A stretch of 51,679 nucleotides of DNA from Planococcus citreus. Its GTDB lineage: Bacteria > Bacillota > Bacilli > Bacillales_A > Planococcaceae. This document shows positions 1-9,286 of the stretch, in pieces. The notes under the pieces are model-generated. The model saw only the letters and a list, made by a program, of their open reading frames with translations, made no database searches and was not told where the DNA came from. The DNA lies in contig NZ_RCCP01000010.1 in the NCBI RefSeq assembly GCF_003664125.1, forward strand, positions 1-51,679, given 5' to 3'. The position numbers were made by a program, and so were the translations under genes. How positions within the stretch are numbered: the first letter of the stretch is position 1; every line of letters starts with the position of its first letter.

Positions 1-85
1 CAAAGACGATGAGGTAGATAGGTTCGGGGTGGAAGCGTGGCGACACGTGCAGCTGACGAATACTAATCGATCGAGGACTTAACCA
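1..85 (+). rRNA. 23S ribosomal RNA, 3' end (partial)
   Basis: The first 85 or so bases match the conserved 3' end of bacterial 23S rRNA, including the stretch ACTAATCGATCGAGGACTT just before the usual end. The rest of the gene lies upstream of the window. A 5S gene follows after about 67 bases, so this is the tail of an rrn operon read left to right. The exact 3' end is estimated from recalled B. subtilis sequence. Confidence 0.9.
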
Positions 86-152
86 ACAAACTGAAACGCG
101 AGTTTCCCCACAATGTCGATTTATCCAGTTTTGAGCGAACAAGCTCAACAAG
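86..152 (+). other. 23S-5S internal transcribed spacer
   Basis: This is a short spacer between the 23S and 5S genes. It holds a small stem-loop (TTGAGC ... GCTCAA, about 131-148) that would sit just before the 5S end, as expected for a processing spacer. No tRNA gene is seen in it. Confidence 0.6.
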
Positions 153-268
<116 letters not shown>

Positions 269-275
269 AAGTAGA

Positions 276-314
276 AAGGCCGTTACCGGTTCATTCCGGT
301 AGCGGTCTTTTTTA
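276..314 (+). terminator. Rho-independent terminator of the rrn operon
   Basis: A GC-rich stem (GCCGTTACCGG pairing with CCGGTAGCGGT, loop TTCATT) is followed by a run of seven or more T. It sits seven bases after 5S and ends the rRNA operon. Confidence 0.9.
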
Positions 315-343
315 TATTGTTTTTGTAAAAACACAGCCCTGCT

Positions 344-372
344 TTTCGAAAAGATGTGGCGTCCGGTATAAT
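344..372 (+). promoter_or_regulatory. Candidate sigma-A promoter for yaaO
   Basis: A consensus -10 box TATAAT lies at 367-372, with only a weak -35 (TTTCGA, 344-349) at 17-base spacing. It lies 40 bases before the yaaO start and just after the rrn terminator. Confidence 0.5.
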
Positions 373-411
373 GGAATAAACTATGAATGAAAACGTGAGG
401 ATGCAAAGATT

Positions 412-1830
412 ATGACTCAAAGACGTCCAGTAGTGGATGCATTATTGGAATTTCAGAGAAGACGGCCGATTTCTTTTCATGTCCCTGGCCATAAAAACGG
501 CCTGCTATCGGGTTTGCCGAAAGAATTAAAAGCGGCACTTGCGTACGATATGACAGAGTTGGAGGGCCTAGACGATTTACACGCCCCTCATGCGGCGATC
601 AAGGAAGCGGAAGATTTGCTGGCAGAGGCGTATGGTTCAAAAAAAAGCTACTTTCTGGTGAACGGTTCAACTGCAGGAAATCTTGCGATGATCCATGCGG
701 TTTGCGGAGAAGGAGACCTGGTGATTGTGCAGCGCAATTCGCATAAATCAATCTTCCATGCGCTTGAACTTACCCATGTAAAACCCGTTTACGTTGCGCC
801 TGAATGGGATGAGGCGTCCAAAAGCGCTGCAGCTGTCGCCCTTTCTTCAATAGTGGCTGCCATAGATGAATATCCGGAAGCGAAAGCGGTCGTTTTGACA
901 TACCCTAGTTATTACGGTGTAGCTTCTGCTGAGTTAGAGGCAATTATTGAATTTTGCCATGAACGGAATATCCCCGTACTCGTCGATGAAGCGCATGGGG
1001 CGCATTTAGCAGCGGGCGAGCCGTTCCCGGTGAGTGCATTGGCATATGGAGCCGATGTGGTGGTTCAGTCCGCACATAAAACTTTACCGGCTATGACAAT
1101 GGGCTCGTATCTTCATATAGCAGGAGAGCTGGTAGAGGAAAGAATGATCGGGAAGTATTTGCGGATTTTTCAATCGAGCAGTCCTTCCTATCCCATTATG
1201 GCGTCTCTGGATGACGCGAGGGCATATATCCAAAATTACTCTGTTCACGATAAGCGCGATTTTCTCGAAAAACGCCTTTATTTCATTTCCAGCATCAGGC
1301 GGATTCCTTCTCTTGATATAGTGGAGACGGATGACCCGCTGAAATTATTGCTGCGGGTCGAAAATAGAGGGGGCTTTCAGCTGAAAGAGGCCTTGGAACA
1401 GACGGGTGTTTATGTGGAATTGGCGGACCTTTTTCAGGTGCTGTTAATCTTGCCGCTGTCAAAACCTTGGCATGCTTATCCGTATGCCGAAATACGCAGC
1501 CGCATCAAAGAAGCTGTGCAAAGTATGCGGTTATTGGAGAAGCGTGCTCCAGGCTTTCGCCCTGGCTATCCAAAAGCTGTGACAATTCCCGAGCTGTCGT
1601 TTGAGGAAGTGGATTTATCGGTGCAGGAATGGGTACCTTACACGAGGGCGATCGGGAGGATTTCGTCGGCTATGGTAACGCCTTATCCGCCGGGCATTCC
1701 GCTGGTAACTGCAGGGGAGAAGTGGACTGTCGAAAAAGTGGAGGAGTTGTCGGATTATCTAGGGGCTGGTGCGGAGATACAAGGGGAACACCGTTTGTCG
1801 GAAAAGCTGGTTTCCGTTATCCCATGGTGA
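412..1830 (+). CDS. yaaO: Orn/Lys/Arg decarboxylase-family PLP enzyme (YaaO)
   Basis: A 472-residue PLP-dependent fold-type I enzyme of the Orn/Lys/Arg decarboxylase family, probably an amino-acid decarboxylase (arginine or lysine, feeding polyamine synthesis); the exact substrate cannot be read from sequence. The N-terminal block SFHVPGHKNG (residues 21-30), the cofactor aspartate in VDEAHGAHL (about 191-199) and the Schiff-base lysine in SAHKTLPAMT (Lys223) are present. A C-terminal decarboxylase domain runs from about residue 370. The length fits the short Bacillus-type family, which lacks the N-terminal wing domain of enterobacterial enzymes. The ATG start has a GTGAGGA ribosome site. In B. 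subtilis yaaO also precedes tmk, but here csfB, xpaC and yaaN are missing upstream and ppx-ppk follows instead. Confidence 0.92.
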   Translation: MTQRRPVVDALLEFQRRRPISFHVPGHKNGLLSGLPKELKAALAYDMTELEGLDDLHAPHAAIKEAEDLLAEAYGSKKSYFLVNGSTAGNLAMIHAVCGEGDLVIVQRNSHKSIFHALELTHVKPVYVAPEWDEASKSAAAVALSSIVAAIDEYPEAKAVVLTYPSYYGVASAELEAIIEFCHERNIPVLVDEAHGAHLAAGEPFPVSALAYGADVVVQSAHKTLPAMTMGSYLHIAGELVEERMIGKYLRIFQSSSPSYPIMASLDDARAYIQNYSVHDKRDFLEKRLYFISSIRRIPSLDIVETDDPLKLLLRVENRGGFQLKEALEQTGVYVELADLFQVLLILPLSKPWHAYPYAEIRSRIKEAVQSMRLLEKRAPGFRPGYPKAVTIPELSFEEVDLSVQEWVPYTRAIGRISSAMVTPYPPGIPLVTAGEKWTVEKVEELSDYLGAGAEIQGEHRLSEKLVSVIPW

Positions 1831-1892
1831 GTAGAACGAATGCTTGGGTGGTATACAATAGCATATGCGAAAGCGAATGTGGGGGTAATAGT

Positions 1893-3419
1893 ATGGAACA
1901 GGAAAAGTACGCAATTATTGATATTGGTTCGAATACTATCCGGTTGGTGATTTATACGCGGGATAAGAGCGGGCGTTTCTCGGAAAGTGAGAACGTTAAG
2001 GCGGTTGCCCGTCTTCGCAATTATTTAACGAACGATAATACGCTTTCCGAAGAAGGCATACAAGTATTGATTGATACTTTGAAGAGCTTTCAGGAAGTCA
2101 CACGCCACCATCAGCTCGAAGCGATTAAATGCGTTGCGACGGCTGCTGTGCGGCAAGCGAAAAACCAGGATGTTATTATCGATCGAGTTGGAAAAGAGAC
2201 GGATTTTACCATGCGCATCCTATCTGAATACGAAGAAGCGCATTACGGTTATTTGGCTGTGGTCAATTCAATGTCGTATAAAAGCGGCATTACGGTCGAT
2301 ATCGGCGGTGGCAGTACGGAACTGACTTTATTCGAAGGCCGTGAACTCATTCATTTCCACAGTTTTCCGTTCGGTGCCTTATCGCTGAAGAAGCAGTTTA
2401 TCGAAGGAGATACACCGAAAAACAGTGAATTGAAGGCGCTGCGGGAGTTTCTCGAAAAACAGTTTTTGACACTCGATTGGATTGAGGGGAAGAACTTGCC
2501 GTTGATCGGAATCGGGGGCAGTGCACGGAACTTGGCGCAGATTCACCAGGAAAAAATCGATTATCCGCTTTCAGGTGTCCATGAGTACACCATGAAGCGG
2601 AAAGAAGTGGAAGAAACGAATAAGTGGCTGGGATCGATGGCGTTTGACGATTTGCAGCGGGTGGAAGGCTTGTCACGCGACCGGGCGGATATTATCATTC
2701 CGGCGGTGGAAGTGTTTAATTGCCTGATGGAATTGATTGATGCGGAACTGTTTGCTTTGAGTCGAAAAGGGCTCCGGGATGGCGTATTTTATGAGGAAAT
2801 GACCAAAGATTTCGAGATGCCGGTGTTTCCGAACGTCATTGAGGAGAGTTTCTACGATTTGGCGATCGACTACGACATCAATTTGACGCATGCCATCCAT
2901 GTGACCAATAGCTCGCTGATGATTGTGCGGGAATTGGAAGAGCAAGGGCTTCTTGAATTGACAGAGAGGGACTATCATTGGGTCCGTCTGGGCAGTTCCA
3001 TGTATAATCTCGGTTCGTATATCGACTCTGAATCGAGCAATCAGCATACCTTCTATCTATTGGCGAACCGGACCATCGATGGGCTTCTGCACAAAGAGCG
3101 CATCATTGTAGCCTTGCTTGCTTCTTATAAAAACAAGAACCTGTTCAAACGCAATGCAGCGCTCTATGAAGACTGGTTTACGGAAGAAGAGCTGGATAAA
3201 TTCAATATCATCGGCGCGGTCATCAAATTCGCCTATAGTTTGAATGCGACAAAACGCGATATTGTCAAAGACATCCAATTGGAATCCCAAAAAGAAGAAC
3301 TCATTTTTTCTATCCAATGCCGAGAAGACTGGAAACCGGAGCAATACCAGGTCGAGAAGCAGAAAAAGCATTTGGAGAAGCTATTAAAGAAAACAATCAC
3401 CGTCCACTTTCATGAATGA
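1893..3419 (+). CDS. ppx: Exopolyphosphatase / Ppx-GppA family phosphatase
   Basis: A 508-residue member of the Ppx/GppA family in the ASKHA fold, which removes phosphate from polyphosphate chains or from pppGpp. Both phosphate-binding loops are present: IDIGSNTIRL (residues 9-18) and VDIGGGSTE (135-143). A glutamate-rich catalytic segment SEYEEAHYGY lies at 111-120. A third glycine motif IGIGGSARN follows, and the C-terminal 200 residues form the helical HD-like domain of long Ppx proteins. The frame stays open upstream to 1629, but the ATG at 1893 has a GGGGG ribosome site nine bases away and begins just before the first motif, so the longer form overlapping yaaO is rejected. The ppk gene 26 bases downstream supports a polyphosphate role over a pure GppA role. 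Confidence 0.93.
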   Translation: MEQEKYAIIDIGSNTIRLVIYTRDKSGRFSESENVKAVARLRNYLTNDNTLSEEGIQVLIDTLKSFQEVTRHHQLEAIKCVATAAVRQAKNQDVIIDRVGKETDFTMRILSEYEEAHYGYLAVVNSMSYKSGITVDIGGGSTELTLFEGRELIHFHSFPFGALSLKKQFIEGDTPKNSELKALREFLEKQFLTLDWIEGKNLPLIGIGGSARNLAQIHQEKIDYPLSGVHEYTMKRKEVEETNKWLGSMAFDDLQRVEGLSRDRADIIIPAVEVFNCLMELIDAELFALSRKGLRDGVFYEEMTKDFEMPVFPNVIEESFYDLAIDYDINLTHAIHVTNSSLMIVRELEEQGLLELTERDYHWVRLGSSMYNLGSYIDSESSNQHTFYLLANRTIDGLLHKERIIVALLASYKNKNLFKRNAALYEDWFTEEELDKFNIIGAVIKFAYSLNATKRDIVKDIQLESQKEELIFSIQCREDWKPEQYQVEKQKKHLEKLLKKTITVHFHE

Positions 3420-3444
3420 ATGAAACCTGAGGGGGAGTTTTGTC

Positions 3445-5562
3445 GTGGGAAAGAAAAAGGAAGACATGATCCAGTTGAACAATCCTTCTTATTATAATAA
3501 CCGCGAACTGAGTTGGCTGGCGTTCAATGAACGGGTATTGCAAGAAGCGCTTGACCCACGCAATCCGCTACTCGAAAAGCTTAAGTTCCTGGCGATTTTC
3601 AGTTCCAACTTGGATGAGTTTTTCATGGTCCGTGTAGCGGGATTGCAAGACCAGGTGAAGGTGGGCTTTAATAAGCCTGAGAACAAAGCCGGGATGACGC
3701 CAAAGCAGCAATTGCATGAAATTGCCTTGAAGAACCATCAATTGGTGAATTTGCAATACGACACTTTGCGCAAAATATTGTATCCCAAGCTTCAGAGAGA
3801 GCATGTCCATTTCCTGAAAGTAAGGGAATTGAGCGATTCGCAGCAAGAGGCTTTAGAGGTTTATTTTGATGAGCATATTTTTCCTGTGCTGACCCCGATG
3901 GCGATCGATGCCTATCGCCCGTTTCCGATGCTGTTGAATAAAAGTATCAATTTGGCGGTGGTCTTGGAAGACACGGCAAAAGAAGCGGATTCTGAACAAC
4001 GGACGCGAACAGCCATCGTGCAATTGCCTGCGATGCTTGAGCGCTTTGTCCAATTGCCGGAAAACGGCGGATTGCGCAAGTTATTGATGCTCGAAGACGT
4101 CATCGGTTTCTTTATCGGCAAGCTGTTTCACGGCTATGAAGTCAAATCGACGACTGTGTTCCGTATCACCCGCAATGCGGATATGACAATACACGAAGAA
4201 GGCGCGCGCGATTTGCTCAAAGAAATCGAAGAAGAGTTGAGAAAGCGCAAATGGGGCGCTGCCGTTCGGCTCGAAGTGCAAAAAGATGGCTTGGATCCCG
4301 TTATTTTGGACTATTTGATGGATGAGTTGGAAGTGCATCCGAAAGACGTCTATGAAATTGATGGATTTCTGGACTTGACCGTGTTTTTCGGTTTTTACAA
4401 AAAGATGGCCCCAATATGGGAGCATTTGGTATATGAGGGCAAGATTTCGCAATTGCCGGTAGGGATGGAGAACGGCAAGGCGATTTTTGCGAAAATCGCC
4501 GATGAAGATGTTTTTTTGCATCATCCTTATGAATCGTTCGAGCCGGTCGTCGAGTTTATTTCGGAAGCGGCGGATGACCCTGATGTGCTCGCCATCAAAC
4601 AGACCTTGTACCGTGTCAGCGGGGATTCCCCGGTGATCAATGCCTTGAAGCGGGCAGCAGAAAACGGCAAGCAAGTAACGGTGCTTGTCGAATTGAAGGC
4701 ACGTTTTGATGAGGAAAACAACGTGCACTGGGCGAAAGAACTTGAAAAAGCGGGCTGCCACGTTATTTACGGGATGACCCATTTAAAGACCCATAGCAAG
4801 ATCACTCTTGTGGTGCGGAAAAAACAAGGGCGCATCGAGCGCTTTGTCCATCTTGGGACCGGCAATTACAACGACCAGACGGCAAAAATCTATACCGATA
4901 TGAGCTTATTTACCTCGAAAAAAGAAATCGGCATCGATGCGACGAATTTCTTTAATTACTTGAGCGGCTACACGGAAAAGCCAGAATTCCATTATCTATC
5001 GGTGGCGCCGTTTTCGATCAGGAAAGACATTCTTCATTTGATCGATTCCGAAATCCGTTACGAGAAGAAGTATGGCAATGGCCATATTGTGGCTAAAATG
5101 AACTCTTTGACGGATAAGATCATCATAATGAAGCTGTATGAAGCGTCGCGTGCGGGGGTGAAGATCGATTTGATCGTCCGCGGCATCTGCTGCTTGCGGC
5201 CTGGAATTCCGGAGGTGAGCGATAATATTCGCGTGCGCAGCATTGTCGGGCGCCTGCTCGAACATAGCCGTGTGTATTATTTCCACCAGAATGGAAAAGA
5301 GAAGACCTTTTTATCTTCTGCGGATATGATGACGAGAAACCTGAACAACCGCATTGAAATCCTTTTCCCGATTCTCGATAAGCGGGTGAAAGGGCAAGTG
5401 TGGGACATTCTCGAGCTTGGGCTGAGGGATAATGTCAAAGCCCGTGAACAGGACGAGGAAGGCAATTACGGTTATGTCCGGAGAATGGAAGGGCAAGCGG
5501 TGATCGATAGCCAAATGGAACTGTTCGAGCGCGCATACCAAGTGGCGGAAGACGAGGAATAA
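3445..5562 (+). CDS. ppk1: Polyphosphate kinase 1
   Basis: A 705-residue PPK1, which reversibly polymerises the gamma-phosphate of ATP into polyphosphate at the membrane periphery. The N domain begins YYNNRELSWLAFNERVL, typical of the family. The catalytic C1/C2 domains resemble phospholipase D: the likely autophosphorylated histidine is His450 in LKTHSK, and a second conserved histidine is His607 in LLEHSRVYYF. Length is normal (about 690-720). The GTG start at 3445 has a strong GAGGGGGAG site seven bases away; the first ATG (3466) has none. It forms a two-gene synthesis/degradation unit with ppx. This pair is an addition relative to B. subtilis, where yaaO and tmk are adjacent. Confidence 0.96.
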   Translation: MGKKKEDMIQLNNPSYYNNRELSWLAFNERVLQEALDPRNPLLEKLKFLAIFSSNLDEFFMVRVAGLQDQVKVGFNKPENKAGMTPKQQLHEIALKNHQLVNLQYDTLRKILYPKLQREHVHFLKVRELSDSQQEALEVYFDEHIFPVLTPMAIDAYRPFPMLLNKSINLAVVLEDTAKEADSEQRTRTAIVQLPAMLERFVQLPENGGLRKLLMLEDVIGFFIGKLFHGYEVKSTTVFRITRNADMTIHEEGARDLLKEIEEELRKRKWGAAVRLEVQKDGLDPVILDYLMDELEVHPKDVYEIDGFLDLTVFFGFYKKMAPIWEHLVYEGKISQLPVGMENGKAIFAKIADEDVFLHHPYESFEPVVEFISEAADDPDVLAIKQTLYRVSGDSPVINALKRAAENGKQVTVLVELKARFDEENNVHWAKELEKAGCHVIYGMTHLKTHSKITLVVRKKQGRIERFVHLGTGNYNDQTAKIYTDMSLFTSKKEIGIDATNFFNYLSGYTEKPEFHYLSVAPFSIRKDILHLIDSEIRYEKKYGNGHIVAKMNSLTDKIIIMKLYEASRAGVKIDLIVRGICCLRPGIPEVSDNIRVRSIVGRLLEHSRVYYFHQNGKEKTFLSSADMMTRNLNNRIEILFPILDKRVKGQVWDILELGLRDNVKAREQDEEGNYGYVRRMEGQAVIDSQMELFERAYQVAEDEE

Positions 5563-5575
5563 GGTCTAAAGGAAG

Positions 5576-5605
5576 TTGTGGAACAGCCCGTTTTTGCGTT
5601 ATAGT
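5576..5605 (+). promoter_or_regulatory. Candidate sigma-A promoter for tmk
   Basis: TTGTGG (5576-5581) and TATAGT (5600-5605) are separated by 18 bases and lie about 40 bases before the tmk start, just after the end of ppk. It would let tmk be transcribed separately from the inserted ppx-ppk pair. Confidence 0.45.
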
Positions 5606-5646
5606 GGGTAGTGTTTTAGTTAAAAGATAAGGGAACAGGTGAAAAT

Positions 5647-6279
5647 ATGAGTTATTTTATTACGCTAGAAGGCGGCGAAGGATCGGGTAAGACGACGGCA
5701 CTGGCGAAGCTGGCAGAACGTTTGACAGCTGATGGGTTTGAAGTAGTGACGACGCGTGAACCGGGGGGCATTGAAATCGCGGAGAAAATCCGCGAAGTCA
5801 TCCTGGACCGGACGCATACGGCGATGGACGCCCGTACCGAAGCGCTATTATATGCAGCGGCACGGCGCCAGCATTTGGTGGAGCGTGTGCTGCCGGCGCT
5901 TCAGGCAGGGAAAATCGTTCTTTGCGACCGTTTTGTCGACAGCAGCCTCGCTTACCAGGGCCACGCACGCGGGCTTGGCCTGGACAATGTGCTGGCGATC
6001 AATGAATTCGCTATCGAAGGGCATATGCCTGAATTGACGCTATATTTTGATGTCAATCCGAAAACGGGGCTTGCGCGCATCGACCTCGATCAAGGACGTG
6101 AATTCAATCGCCTAGACGAGGAGTCGCTGGCGTTTCATTACAAAGTGAGGGAAGGCTATTTGCTATTGCTCGGCCGCTACCCGGAACGCATGCAGTTGAT
6201 CAATGCGGAAAATGAGTTGGATGAAGTGGTGGCGGATGCGTATGAAGCATTGCAGCGCTTCTTGGCTGAAAAACAATAA
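5647..6279 (+). CDS. tmk: Thymidylate kinase (dTMP kinase)
   Basis: A 210-residue dTMP kinase that phosphorylates dTMP to dTDP for DNA synthesis. The P-loop GGEGSGKT is at residues 9-16. The DR(E/F) region is REPGG near residue 37, followed by the substrate-binding [12 protein letters not shown] segment near 97-108 and the LID region with the [10 protein letters not shown] stretch. Length equals that of B. subtilis Tmk (212). An AGGTG ribosome site precedes the ATG. It is the first gene of the conserved tmk-darA-holB-ricT-yabA block, though a terminator separates it from darA here. Confidence 0.97.
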   Translation: MSYFITLEGGEGSGKTTALAKLAERLTADGFEVVTTREPGGIEIAEKIREVILDRTHTAMDARTEALLYAAARRQHLVERVLPALQAGKIVLCDRFVDSSLAYQGHARGLGLDNVLAINEFAIEGHMPELTLYFDVNPKTGLARIDLDQGREFNRLDEESLAFHYKVREGYLLLLGRYPERMQLINAENELDEVVADAYEALQRFLAEKQ

Positions 6280-6290
6280 TGGATTGCCGG

Positions 6291-6318
6291 CAGCCCTGTT
6301 CGTTAAGGGCTGTTTTTT
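6291..6318 (+). terminator. Terminator after tmk
   Basis: The stem CAGCCCT/AGGGCTG with an 8-base loop is followed by six T, 12 bases after the tmk stop codon. Confidence 0.85.
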
Positions 6319-6446
6319 CATGGACTGAATCAACGGCTTTGTGCATATAGTCATGAATTTTTCGCATTGCCTAAAGGAAAGATGTGACGGCACGTTCACC
6401 GTTCGTGTTATACTAATACATAGAGAAGCAACCAAAAAAGGAGTGA

Positions 6447-6782
<336 letters not shown>

Positions 6783-6814
6783 GGAATAGCTTGGCTGTTT
6801 CTTCGTCCGCACTA

Positions 6815-6846
6815 CCCGTGATCCATCTGGAACACGGGATTTTTTA
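6815..6846 (+). terminator. Terminator between darA and holB
   Basis: The stem CCCGTG/CACGGG with a 12-base loop is followed by ATTTTTT. It occupies the position where yaaR is found in B. subtilis and ends 20 bases before the holB start. Confidence 0.75.
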
Positions 6847-6866
6847 CAAAGTTTGAAGGTGAAATC

Positions 6867-7859
6867 ATGCACAAGACCATAGAAGAATTGCACGAAATGC
6901 AGCCGGTTGTGTTAAAACGGCTGCAAGGGGCGTATGCCAATGACCGTCTGGCCCATGCGTATTTACTCGAAGGGCCATCGGGTTCCGGGAAAAAGGAACT
7001 GACGCATTTTTTTGTCAAATTATTATTATGTGAAACACCGATTGATAATGTTCCATGTGAAACATGCCGCAGCTGTAAATTGTATGAAAGCGGCAATCAC
7101 CCGAATATTTTATTCATTGAACCGGATGGCCAGAATATCAAAATCGACCAGATCCGCGATTTGATTTATACGATGAACAAGACAGCGCTCAACAGTGGGC
7201 GTAAGATCTACGTGATCGAGCAGGCGGACCGGATGAATAATTCCTCTGCCAACGCCTTGCTGAAGTTTTTGGAAGAACCGGAAGCGAATGTGACCGCATT
7301 GTTGCTAACGGAGCGCTTGAATGCCATCATGAGCACGATTCGCTCGCGCTGCCAGCTATTGTCATTCCAGCCGCTATCACGGCCGAAGCTAATGGAGCGC
7401 TTGATGGCGGATGGCATGACGGGGTCGATGGCAGCGACGGTGAGCATGCTGACGCAAAGCGAACAGGAAGCGAAGCGGCTGAGCGAGGAAGAGCAGTTTG
7501 CCGATGAACGGAAACTGGTGTTGAAGCTGGTCGAGACGGTCGGGGGCAATGTCCACGAGGCATTACTTTTGATCCAATCTGATTGGCTGCCCTTGTTCAA
7601 GGAGAAAGAAGATGCCGAAAGAGGGCTCGACATGTTATTATTTGCATATCGGGACATCGCGACAGTGAAAGCGGGTCTTGAAACTGCACGCACGTATCCG
7701 GACATGGAAGAAACTTGGAAGCAGATGGCGCTTCAACGTTCGTTCGATGTATTGTCCAAGCAGCTGCAGGCAGTGCTACAAGCCAAACAGCAATTGCCGC
7801 GCAATATGAACCGGACACTGTTGATGGAGCAATTAATGCTAAATCTGCAGGAGGGGTAA
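6867..7859 (+). CDS. holB: DNA polymerase III subunit delta'
   Basis: A 330-residue delta' subunit of the clamp-loader complex, which works with delta (HolA) and tau (DnaX) to load the beta clamp. It has the AAA+ fold with a degenerate P-loop region (LLEGPSGSGKK, about 33-43), the zinc-binding cysteine cluster (CETPIDNVPCETCRSC, about 58-73) and the SRC-type motif IRSRCQLLSF near residue 155. A GAAGGTGA site precedes the ATG. It is tightly coupled to ricT, whose ribosome site lies within the last codons of holB. Confidence 0.95.
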   Translation: MHKTIEELHEMQPVVLKRLQGAYANDRLAHAYLLEGPSGSGKKELTHFFVKLLLCETPIDNVPCETCRSCKLYESGNHPNILFIEPDGQNIKIDQIRDLIYTMNKTALNSGRKIYVIEQADRMNNSSANALLKFLEEPEANVTALLLTERLNAIMSTIRSRCQLLSFQPLSRPKLMERLMADGMTGSMAATVSMLTQSEQEAKRLSEEEQFADERKLVLKLVETVGGNVHEALLLIQSDWLPLFKEKEDAERGLDMLLFAYRDIATVKAGLETARTYPDMEETWKQMALQRSFDVLSKQLQAVLQAKQQLPRNMNRTLLMEQLMLNLQEG

Positions 7860-7863
7860 AAAA

Positions 7864-8676
7864 GTGTATAAAGTAATAGGAGTCCGCTTCAAGAAAGCGG
7901 GTAAAATATATTATTTCGATCCAGGCGAAGCACTGATCGAAAAAGACGATTATGTCATTGTGGAAACAGCACGGGGCATCGAATACGGCAAAGTGGTCGT
8001 TCCCGTGAAAGAAGTGGGCGAGAACGATGTTGTTCTGCCGCTAAAGCAAGTGGTGCGGGTCGCCACTGAACGCGACCGCCTGCAAGTGGATGAAAACCGC
8101 TCAGAAGCAGAGCGCGCATTTGAAGTCGGGACGGAGAAAATCGAATCTCACCGTTTGGACATGAAGTTAGTCGATGTGGAATACACATTTGACCGCAATA
8201 AGGTCATTTTCTATTTCACCGCAGAAGGCCGTGTCGATTTCCGTAATTTGGTGAAAGACTTGGCGTCGATTTTTCGTACGCGCATCGAACTCCGCCAGAT
8301 CGGCGTGCGTGACGAGGCGAAGATGCTTGGCGGCATCGGGCCATGCGGTCGCATGCTGTGCTGTTCGACTTTCCTTGGCGATTTTGAGCCAGTATCGATC
8401 AAGATGGCGAAAGACCAGAACCTGTCGTTGAATCCGTCGAAGATTTCAGGGCTGTGCGGCCGTTTGATGTGCTGCCTGAAATACGAGAACGATGAATACG
8501 AACAGGCGAAAAAGGAAATGCCGGATATCGGCGCACGCGTCGAGACGCCAGATGGCAACGGCCGCGTCGTCAGCTTGAACTTGCTTGAAAGAGTATTGAA
8601 AATCCGCCTGGCTGAACAAGACCAGACGCTGGAATATACATTGGATGAAATCATGAACCAAGGGACGAGAGCGTGA
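7864..8676 (+). CDS. ricT: RicT (YaaT), PSP1-domain subunit of the RicAFT complex
   Basis: A 270-residue PSP1-domain protein matching B. subtilis YaaT/RicT, which with RicA (YmcA) and RicF (YlbF) forms an iron-sulfur complex that assists RNase Y in maturing polycistronic mRNAs and affects biofilm formation, competence and sporulation. Two cysteine clusters thought to carry the cluster ligands are intact: CGRMLCC (residues 161-167) and CGRLMCC (198-204). The GTG start is preceded by a strong AGGAGGGG site overlapping the end of holB. That it is intact in a probable non-sporulator suggests the RNA-processing role is what is conserved. Confidence 0.95.
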   Translation: MYKVIGVRFKKAGKIYYFDPGEALIEKDDYVIVETARGIEYGKVVVPVKEVGENDVVLPLKQVVRVATERDRLQVDENRSEAERAFEVGTEKIESHRLDMKLVDVEYTFDRNKVIFYFTAEGRVDFRNLVKDLASIFRTRIELRQIGVRDEAKMLGGIGPCGRMLCCSTFLGDFEPVSIKMAKDQNLSLNPSKISGLCGRLMCCLKYENDEYEQAKKEMPDIGARVETPDGNGRVVSLNLLERVLKIRLAEQDQTLEYTLDEIMNQGTRA

Positions 8677-8689
8677 GGTGGTGGTATCA

Positions 8690-9049
8690 GTGAAAGAAAA
8701 GAACTTTTTGGATACGGTCATGGATTTTGAACAGCAATTGGAATCGATGCAAGAGCAGTTCCGTGATTTGAAAACAGTAGTAGCGCGGACGATGGAAGAG
8801 CATCATGCGCTGCAATTGGAAAATCATCATTTGCGTGCCCGCCTCGATGAACTGAACGAAAAGGTGCCGGAACCGGAAAAAGTCGACCCGGTCAAATTGA
8901 AAAAAGCCGTCATGGATATCGGCGAAGGCTACGACAACTTGGCACGCCTGTACCATGAAGGCTACCACGTCTGCAATGTCCATTTCGGCAGCTCCAGAAA
9001 AGGCGACGACTGCCTGTTTTGTTTATCTTTCCTGAATAAGCAAAACTAA
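8690..9049 (+). CDS. yabA: DNA replication initiation control protein YabA
   Basis: A 119-residue YabA, the regulator that binds DnaA and DnaN and restrains re-initiation at oriC. The N-terminal half is a coiled coil (about residues 5-60, heptads rich in E, Q and L). The C-terminal half is the zinc-binding DnaA-interaction domain with C, H, C and C ligands in [22 protein letters not shown] codons occur at 8678, 8681 and 8690; the AGGTGG site fits 8690 and gives 119 residues, exactly the B. subtilis length, so that start was chosen. It lies 13 bases after ricT and is the last gene before an intergenic repeat. Confidence 0.93.
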   Translation: MKEKNFLDTVMDFEQQLESMQEQFRDLKTVVARTMEEHHALQLENHHLRARLDELNEKVPEPEKVDPVKLKKAVMDIGEGYDNLARLYHEGYHVCNVHFGSSRKGDDCLFCLSFLNKQN

Positions 9050-9068
9050 CAAAGAAAAGCGAGGCCGC

Positions 9069-9170
9069 CTGTTCAGCTCTGACAGGCATAAGACAAGTTC
9101 CCGAAGCGGCGCTTTTTGCCGCACAGGGAAATGGGCTTATGACCCGAGGAGCTAGGCGTTCGAGCTAGAC
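9069..9170. repeat. Palindromic intergenic repeat of Bacillales type
   Basis: This non-coding stretch between yabA and trmN6 folds into one long imperfect hairpin. CATAAG (9087-9092) pairs with CTTATG (9136-9141), GTTCCC (9097-9102) with GGGAAA (9126-9131), and GCGGC (9106-9110) with GCCGC (9118-9122). The flanks CAGCTC and GGAGCTAGGCG extend the symmetry, and a GAGCTAGAC tail follows. From memory this resembles a palindromic element common between genes in Bacillales genomes; its mobility is unknown. It could act as RNA or as a mini-transposon-like (REP/MITE) element. Copy number in this genome was not checked. Confidence 0.5.
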
Positions 9171-9232
9171 ATTAAGAAAAGCCGAAACGCCCGTACTGGC
9201 AAGACAAGCACAACACAGAAATAGAACCAACA

Positions 9233-9266
9233 GGCTTCCGACACTCCGTGTGGCGGCAGCCTTTTA
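9233..9266 (+). terminator. Terminator-like hairpin ahead of trmN6
   Basis: GGCTTCCGACAC pairs through a TCC loop with GTGTGGCGGCAGCC with small bulges, followed by TTTTATT. It ends 20 bases before the trmN6 start, so it either stops transcripts from the yabA side or attenuates trmN6. Confidence 0.6.
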
Positions 9267-9286
9267 TTATGGCAGGAGTGAACGAT

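Noticed and set aside
1629..1892. Upstream extension of the ppx frame into yaaO
   Set aside because: The extension has no Ppx similarity, and a well-placed ribosome site marks the ATG at 1893.
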